From NCBI GenBank assembly GCA_019233165.1, contig JAFAMS010000415.1:1-7557 (forward strand): a DNA stretch of 7,557 nucleotides, given 5' to 3'. The translations under genes and the position numbers were made by a program. Under the pieces are notes generated by a model. That model saw nothing but the letters and a program-made list of their open reading frames with translations. It ran no database searches and had not been told where the DNA came from. Source of the stretch: Vulcanimicrobiota bacterium (GTDB taxonomy: Bacteria > Vulcanimicrobiota > Vulcanimicrobiia > Vulcanimicrobiales > Vulcanimicrobiaceae). The stretch's first letter is position 1; every line of letters starts with the position of its first letter. This document shows positions 5,747 to 7,557 of this stretch, piece after piece.

Positions 5747-7003
5747 ATGAAACTCAACCGCAGCACCTTCGTGAAGGCTGCCGCAGCCGGGGCCGCCGGG
5801 TTCGGCGTTCCTGCATTCGTACCTAGGCTCGGCGAAGCCGCCGACGCGATCAAGATCGGCGTGCTCGAGCCGGCGACCGGCGTCTATGCCGCTCCCGGCG
5901 GCAACGAAGTCAACGGGATGGAGATGGTCGTCGAAGCGTGGAACGCCAAGGGCGGCGTCCTCGGCCGAAAGATCGAGCTCGTAAAGGAAGACGAGCAGTC
6001 CGACCCCGGCGTCGGCGTGCAGAAGGCTCGCAAGCTCGTCAATCAAGACAAATGCGTCGCGCTCATCGGCACAGTCTCGAGCGCCGTCTCGCTCTCCGTC
6101 AGCGGTGCCGCGAACGCGCTCGGCGTCCTCTTCATGGATACCGGCGGGCACACCGACGACGTGACCGGCAAAGATTGTCATTGGAACACGTTCCGCGTCT
6201 GTCACAGCACGTGGATGGAATCGCACGCGATCGGCGCGACGCTGTTGAAGCGCTTCGGGAAGAAGTGGTATTTGATCACGCCCGACTACGCGTACGGGCA
6301 CGCGCTGGAGAACGGTCTGAAGGACGTCGCCGCCAAAGCCGGAGGCGAGATCGTCGGCAACGAGCTGACGCCGCTCGGCACGACCGACTTCAGCTCCTAT
6401 TTGACGAAAATCGAGTCGAAGAAACCGGACGCAGTCCTCGTTCTGGTGCAGGGTGACGATGCGGTCAACTGCCTCAAGCAAATGAACCAGTTCGGGTTGC
6501 TCAAGAAGTTCCCGGCCGGCGGACCGCAGGTCGAGCTCGAGCCGCTCTGGCAGCTCCCGCCCGAGGCGCGTGAGGGCTATTGGGGGATCGAGTGGTACTA
6601 CAAGAGCGATCTCACCCTGGGCAAGAGCAACAAGGCGGCCCACGACTTCGTCGCTGCGAGCGCGAAGAAGTACGGCCGGCCGCCGACCGCTCGCAACTGC
6701 TTCGGCTACGTCGGACTCGATCGCGTCCTGACGGCGATGGCGGACGCGAAGAGCACGGACACTGCGAAGGTCGCCCGGGCGATCGAGGGCGTCAAGTTCA
6801 CGTCGATCTTCGACGGCTCGGCGTACTTCCGCAAGGAAGACCATCAGTTGATGTGGCCGATGTGGGTCGCGAAGATCCGACCCAACGGAACGCCGAACGA
6901 TAAATACGATCTCTTCGACGTCCTCGACACCCACGACGCCGATGCGATCGAGCAAAGCGTCGCCGAAAAAGCGAAGGTCTGCAAGCTTAACTACCCCGCC
7001 TGA
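5747..7003 (+). CDS. ABC transporter substrate-binding protein, LivJ/LivK type (Peripla_BP_6)
   Basis: A 418-residue periplasmic binding protein of the branched-chain amino acid/amide (HAAT) class. An export signal occupies residues 1-31: NRSTFVK, then an Ala/Gly-rich hydrophobic stretch, then LGEAA. The core starts as AIKIGVLEPATGVYAAPGG (34-52) and NGMEMVVEAWNAKGGVLGRKIE, the standard opening of this fold. It continues through DEQSDPGVGVQKARKLV, VALIGTVSSAVSLSVSG, TGKDCHWNTFRVCHSTW (C144 and C152) and WYLITPDYAYGHAL to TPLGTTDFSSYLTKI. The C-terminal lobe includes ARNCFGYVGLDRVLTAMADA. The GKDC-NTF and DFSSYL segments resemble a large, mostly uncharacterised LivJ-like subfamily in soil bacteria, so the ligand (branched-chain amino acid, amide, urea or another small solute) cannot be fixed. 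It lacks the opening I would expect for the urea receptor UrtA. The livH-like permease begins 15 bases after the stop, so the two form an operon. Confidence 0.92.
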   Translation: MKLNRSTFVKAAAAGAAGFGVPAFVPRLGEAADAIKIGVLEPATGVYAAPGGNEVNGMEMVVEAWNAKGGVLGRKIELVKEDEQSDPGVGVQKARKLVNQDKCVALIGTVSSAVSLSVSGAANALGVLFMDTGGHTDDVTGKDCHWNTFRVCHSTWMESHAIGATLLKRFGKKWYLITPDYAYGHALENGLKDVAAKAGGEIVGNELTPLGTTDFSSYLTKIESKKPDAVLVLVQGDDAVNCLKQMNQFGLLKKFPAGGPQVELEPLWQLPPEAREGYWGIEWYYKSDLTLGKSNKAAHDFVAASAKKYGRPPTARNCFGYVGLDRVLTAMADAKSTDTAKVARAIEGVKFTSIFDGSAYFRKEDHQLMWPMWVAKIRPNGTPNDKYDLFDVLDTHDADAIEQSVAEKAKVCKLNYPA

Positions 7004-7018
7004 TCCATCGAGGCACGC

Positions 7019-7557
7019 TTGCTCGAGCATTTCCTGCCTCAGCTCTTCAACGGACTGATCCTGGGCGCGTTCTACGCGGTAGTCGCGCTCGGGTTGTCCT
7101 TGATCATGAACTTAACCGGGACGATCAACATGGCGCACGGGAGCTTCCTCACGCTCGCCGGCTACCTCGCGTTCGCCCTGGTCACGCGCGGGACGTCGTT
7201 CTGGTTCGCGCTGCTCGTCGCACCGCTGTTAACGGTCGCGGTCGGAATCATCGTAGAGCGGACGCTGATGCGTCCGCTCTACGGCCGCGAACCGTTCTAC
7301 AGCTTGCTGCTCACCTTCGGCCTCTCGCTCGTCGCCGAGGAAGTCTATCGGCTGATTTGGGGCGCGAACGGCGTCCCGTTTTCGCCGCCGCCATCGCTCG
7401 CAGGGACCGCCCAGCTCGGCTTCATGACGTTCCCGGCGTACCGGCTGTTCATCGCGCTCGCGCTGGTCGTCGTGATCGTCGCGCTGACGCTCTTTCTCAC
7501 GCATACGCGGTTCGGCTTACGGTTGCGCGCGGCGGTCCTCGATTCCGAGATGATCGC
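7019..7557 (+). CDS. livH: Branched-chain amino acid-type ABC transporter permease, LivH-like (3' partial)
   Basis: The frame runs open to the right edge, giving 179 codons of an expected roughly 290. It is the inner-membrane permease partner of the preceding binding protein. Family landmarks are NGLILGAFYAVVALGLSLIM (first helix), GTINMAHGSFLTLAGYLAF, VERTLMRPLYGRE, YSLLLTFGLSLVAEEVYRLI, and near the edge THTRFGLRLRAAVLDSEMIA, which corresponds to the EAA-like cytoplasmic loop contacting the ATPase. Four to five membrane segments are visible. The start is TTG 7019, with GAGG (7010-7013) five bases before it; the next in-frame ATG at 7106 would remove the conserved first helix. LivM, LivG and LivF genes are expected next. 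LivH-type is secure; transported substrate is not determinable. Confidence 0.92.
   Translation, partial: MLEHFLPQLFNGLILGAFYAVVALGLSLIMNLTGTINMAHGSFLTLAGYLAFALVTRGTSFWFALLVAPLLTVAVGIIVERTLMRPLYGREPFYSLLLTFGLSLVAEEVYRLIWGANGVPFSPPPSLAGTAQLGFMTFPAYRLFIALALVVVIVALTLFLTHTRFGLRLRAAVLDSEMI

Noticed and set aside
5708..7030. A 440-codon open frame on the minus strand opposite the whole binding-protein gene.
   Set aside because: It is the antisense shadow of a high-GC gene. The + strand frame has an export signal, a ribosome site and full family motifs, while the minus product is a low-complexity Arg/Asp/Val/Leu mix with no recognisable domain.

Overview
This is a GC-rich bacterial window in which genes tile almost end to end. 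All are on the + strand except one minus-strand hydrolase. I cannot place the organism from the sequence alone. The strong GCG/CTC/GTC/TCG codon preference, the actinobacterial-style FHA-phosphatase-RodA gene order and the LivH-type transport genes would fit a high-GC lineage such as Eremiobacterota (WPS-2), Actinomycetota or a relative. That placement is inference. No rRNA, tRNA, CRISPR array, transposase or phage gene was seen, and no stretch over 300 bases lacks a gene.

Region 1 (2-3390, + strand) is a compact, translationally coupled cluster for cell-wall growth and phospho-signalling. It holds a membrane-anchored FHA-domain protein (5' end outside the window), a PP2C-type Ser/Thr phosphatase with one C-terminal membrane helix, a RodA/FtsW/SpoVE-family peptidoglycan glycosyltransferase, and a membrane-anchored divergent polysaccharide deacetylase (YibQ/DUF610 family). 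Neighbouring genes overlap by 10, 14 and 4 bases. The first three genes match the actinobacterial fhaB-pstP-rodA order. The expected class B PBP and PASTA kinase do not follow; the YibQ-like gene takes that place. Both that protein and the phosphatase lack or alter family metal-ligand residues.

Region 2 (3383-4129, minus strand) is a dienelactone-hydrolase-family enzyme with an intact Cys-Asp-His triad. Its 3' end overlaps the YibQ-like gene by 8 bases. It is divergent from the ammonium transporter across a 140-base intergenic region that carries a short palindrome with AAGGAG on both strands.

Region 3 (4270-7557, + strand) looks like a nitrogen-uptake block. It has an Amt/Mep/Rh ammonium channel resembling the plant AMT2/prokaryotic MEP-like branch, a strong intrinsic terminator, a LivJ/LivK-type periplasmic binding protein and the start of a LivH-type permease that runs off the window. 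The rest of that ABC transporter (LivM, LivG, LivF) is expected just downstream.

I found no clearly new multi-gene system. The items most worth a second look are the degenerate YibQ-like protein inside a RodA operon, the altered PP2C active site, and the small leader architecture upstream of amt.
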